A DNA stretch of 64,000 bases from contig NZ_QQBA01000001.1 in NCBI RefSeq assembly GCF_003350545.1, forward strand, positions 263,489-327,488. The letters are read 5' to 3'. Positions 63,515 to 64,000 of the stretch are shown here, in pieces. The translations under genes and the position numbers were made by a program. The stretch is from Flavobacterium glaciei (lineage in GTDB: Bacteria > Bacteroidota > Bacteroidia > Flavobacteriales > Flavobacteriaceae). Position 1 is the stretch's first letter, and each line of letters begins with the position of its first letter. The notes below the pieces were generated by a model that did not search any database, was not told where the DNA came from, and saw only the letters and a program-made list of their open reading frames with translations.

Positions 63515-64000
63515 TTAATTTTTAAAAAGTAAAAAGAAAATTGTTGTTGCCACTGAGAACAAAGTAGTAATAGTACCAAAGGACTCTATTCCAGTTTTTC
63601 CGGTTCCCCAAGTTTTTTGCTTGAGTGGTTTAACATAAATATAATCATTAGGCTGCAAATAAAAATAAGGTGATTGCATTACATTTATATTCGTAAGGTC
63701 TAAATCGTGCATTACTACTCCTGTTGGCGTTTTTCGCATAACTGTTACTGCTTTTCTATCTCCAGTAATAGTAATATCTCCAGAATTAGCAATAGCCTCC
63801 ATAATATTTACCTGCTCTTGAAACATTGTTTTTGTACCCGGACCCCCAATTTCTCCATTTATAGTATAACGCAAGCCTGCTAGTTTAACGGTTACAAAAA
63901 TATTAGCTTCTTTATTAAAATACTCTGCTAATAATTGCTTTTCAATTCTAATTCTGATTTCGTCCAGTGTATAACCTATAACATTTAACTCTCCTAAAAT
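63515..64000 (-). CDS. wza: Polysaccharide export protein (Wza), truncated by window edge
   Basis: The C-terminal 161 residues are in the window, and the frame stays open to the right edge. Visible are ILGELNVIGYTLDEIRIRIE (end of the export domain), ANIFVTVKLAGLRYTINGEI and GGPGTKTMFQEQVNIMEAIA (SLBB-like), QPNDYIYVKPLKQK, and a final hydrophobic helix FGTITTLFSVATTIFFLLF. A TTG at 63874 could be mistaken for a start, but the homology upstream shows it is internal. It is 15 bp upstream of wzc copy 2 and parallels the wza-wzc pair at 27.8-30.9 kb. Confidence 0.9.
   Translation of the reverse strand: MLGELNVIGYTLDEIRIRIEKQLLAEYFNKEANIFVTVKLAGLRYTINGEIGGPGTKTMFQEQVNIMEAIANSGDITITGDRKAVTVMRKTPTGVVMHDLDLTNINVMQSPYFYLQPNDYIYVKPLKQKTWGTGKTGIESFGTITTLFSVATTIFFLLFKN

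Noticed and set aside
63515..63874. A complete 119-aa protein beginning at a TTG
   Set aside because: The frame continues upstream to the window edge with clear Wza homology, so the TTG is an internal Leu.

Overview
The window is almost entirely a surface-polysaccharide (O-antigen/capsule/exopolysaccharide) biosynthesis region from a low-GC Bacteroidota, most likely a Flavobacterium or close relative. Supporting signs are the strong AT bias, the frequent TTG starts, TAnnTTTG-type -7 boxes rather than sigma70 boxes, the eukaryote-like UDP-glucose dehydrogenase, GxxExxY and DUF5672 proteins, and Wzc kinases ending in Gly-Tyr repeats. Nearly every gene is on the minus strand. The exception is a two-gene plus-strand island at 19.2-20.7 kb.

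Layout from left to right. (1) 1-18.6 kb: a tightly packed cluster transcribed right to left. It begins with an ABC glycan exporter (Wzm permease, Wzt ATPase), followed by two methyltransferases, an SDR epimerase and about a dozen glycosyltransferases, with WbsX-like, FkbM-like, DUF5672 and StrF-like genes among them. It runs off the left edge. (2) 19.2-20.7 kb, plus strand: an unknown 170-aa protein and a PHP-type CpsB-like tyrosine phosphatase, ending in a bidirectional terminator. (3) 20.7-22.8 kb: a membrane PglF/WbpM-type UDP-GlcNAc 4,6-dehydratase. (4) 23.4-27.2 kb: rmlC-rmlD-rmlB-rmlA (dTDP-L-rhamnose), with a small GxxExxY unit flanked by inverted repeats inserted between rmlB and rmlA. 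(5) 27.8-30.9 kb: a first Wza/Wzc pair. (6) 31.4-32.8 kb: a decayed IS4-family insertion sequence. (7) 33.0-35.4 kb: PglC/PglD/PglE homologues, which with the dehydratase at 20.7 kb would make and attach UDP-N,N'-diacetylbacillosamine. (8) 35.8-55.96 kb: a Wzy-dependent cluster with an EpsG-like polymerase, Wzx flippase, six glycosyltransferases, acyltransferases, CapA, TupA-like ATP-grasp, a VioA/VioB-like pair, UDP-GlcA 4-epimerase, a UDP-HexNAc dehydrogenase, a WbpP-like epimerase, and Gmd/Fcl/ManC (GDP-L-fucose). (9) 56-64 kb: a decayed second UDP-HexNAc dehydrogenase, a NusG/UpxY-like antiterminator with a strong downstream hairpin, UDP-glucose dehydrogenase, a second WbpP-like epimerase, a second Wzc and a truncated second Wza.

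Together the genes predict UDP-diNAcBac, dTDP-Rha, dTDP-4-acetamido-4,6-dideoxyhexose, GDP-Fuc, UDP-GlcA/GalA and UDP-HexNAcA as donors, feeding both an ABC-type and a Wzx/Wzy-type export route. The most unusual structure outside genes is an about 60-bp sequence present in three long intergenic gaps (near 23.2, 27.6 and 35.7 kb). A shortened fourth version lies near 31.0 kb. Each copy lies upstream of a separate polysaccharide transcription unit and all point the same way. I see no rRNA, tRNA, CRISPR array, phage or replication origin.
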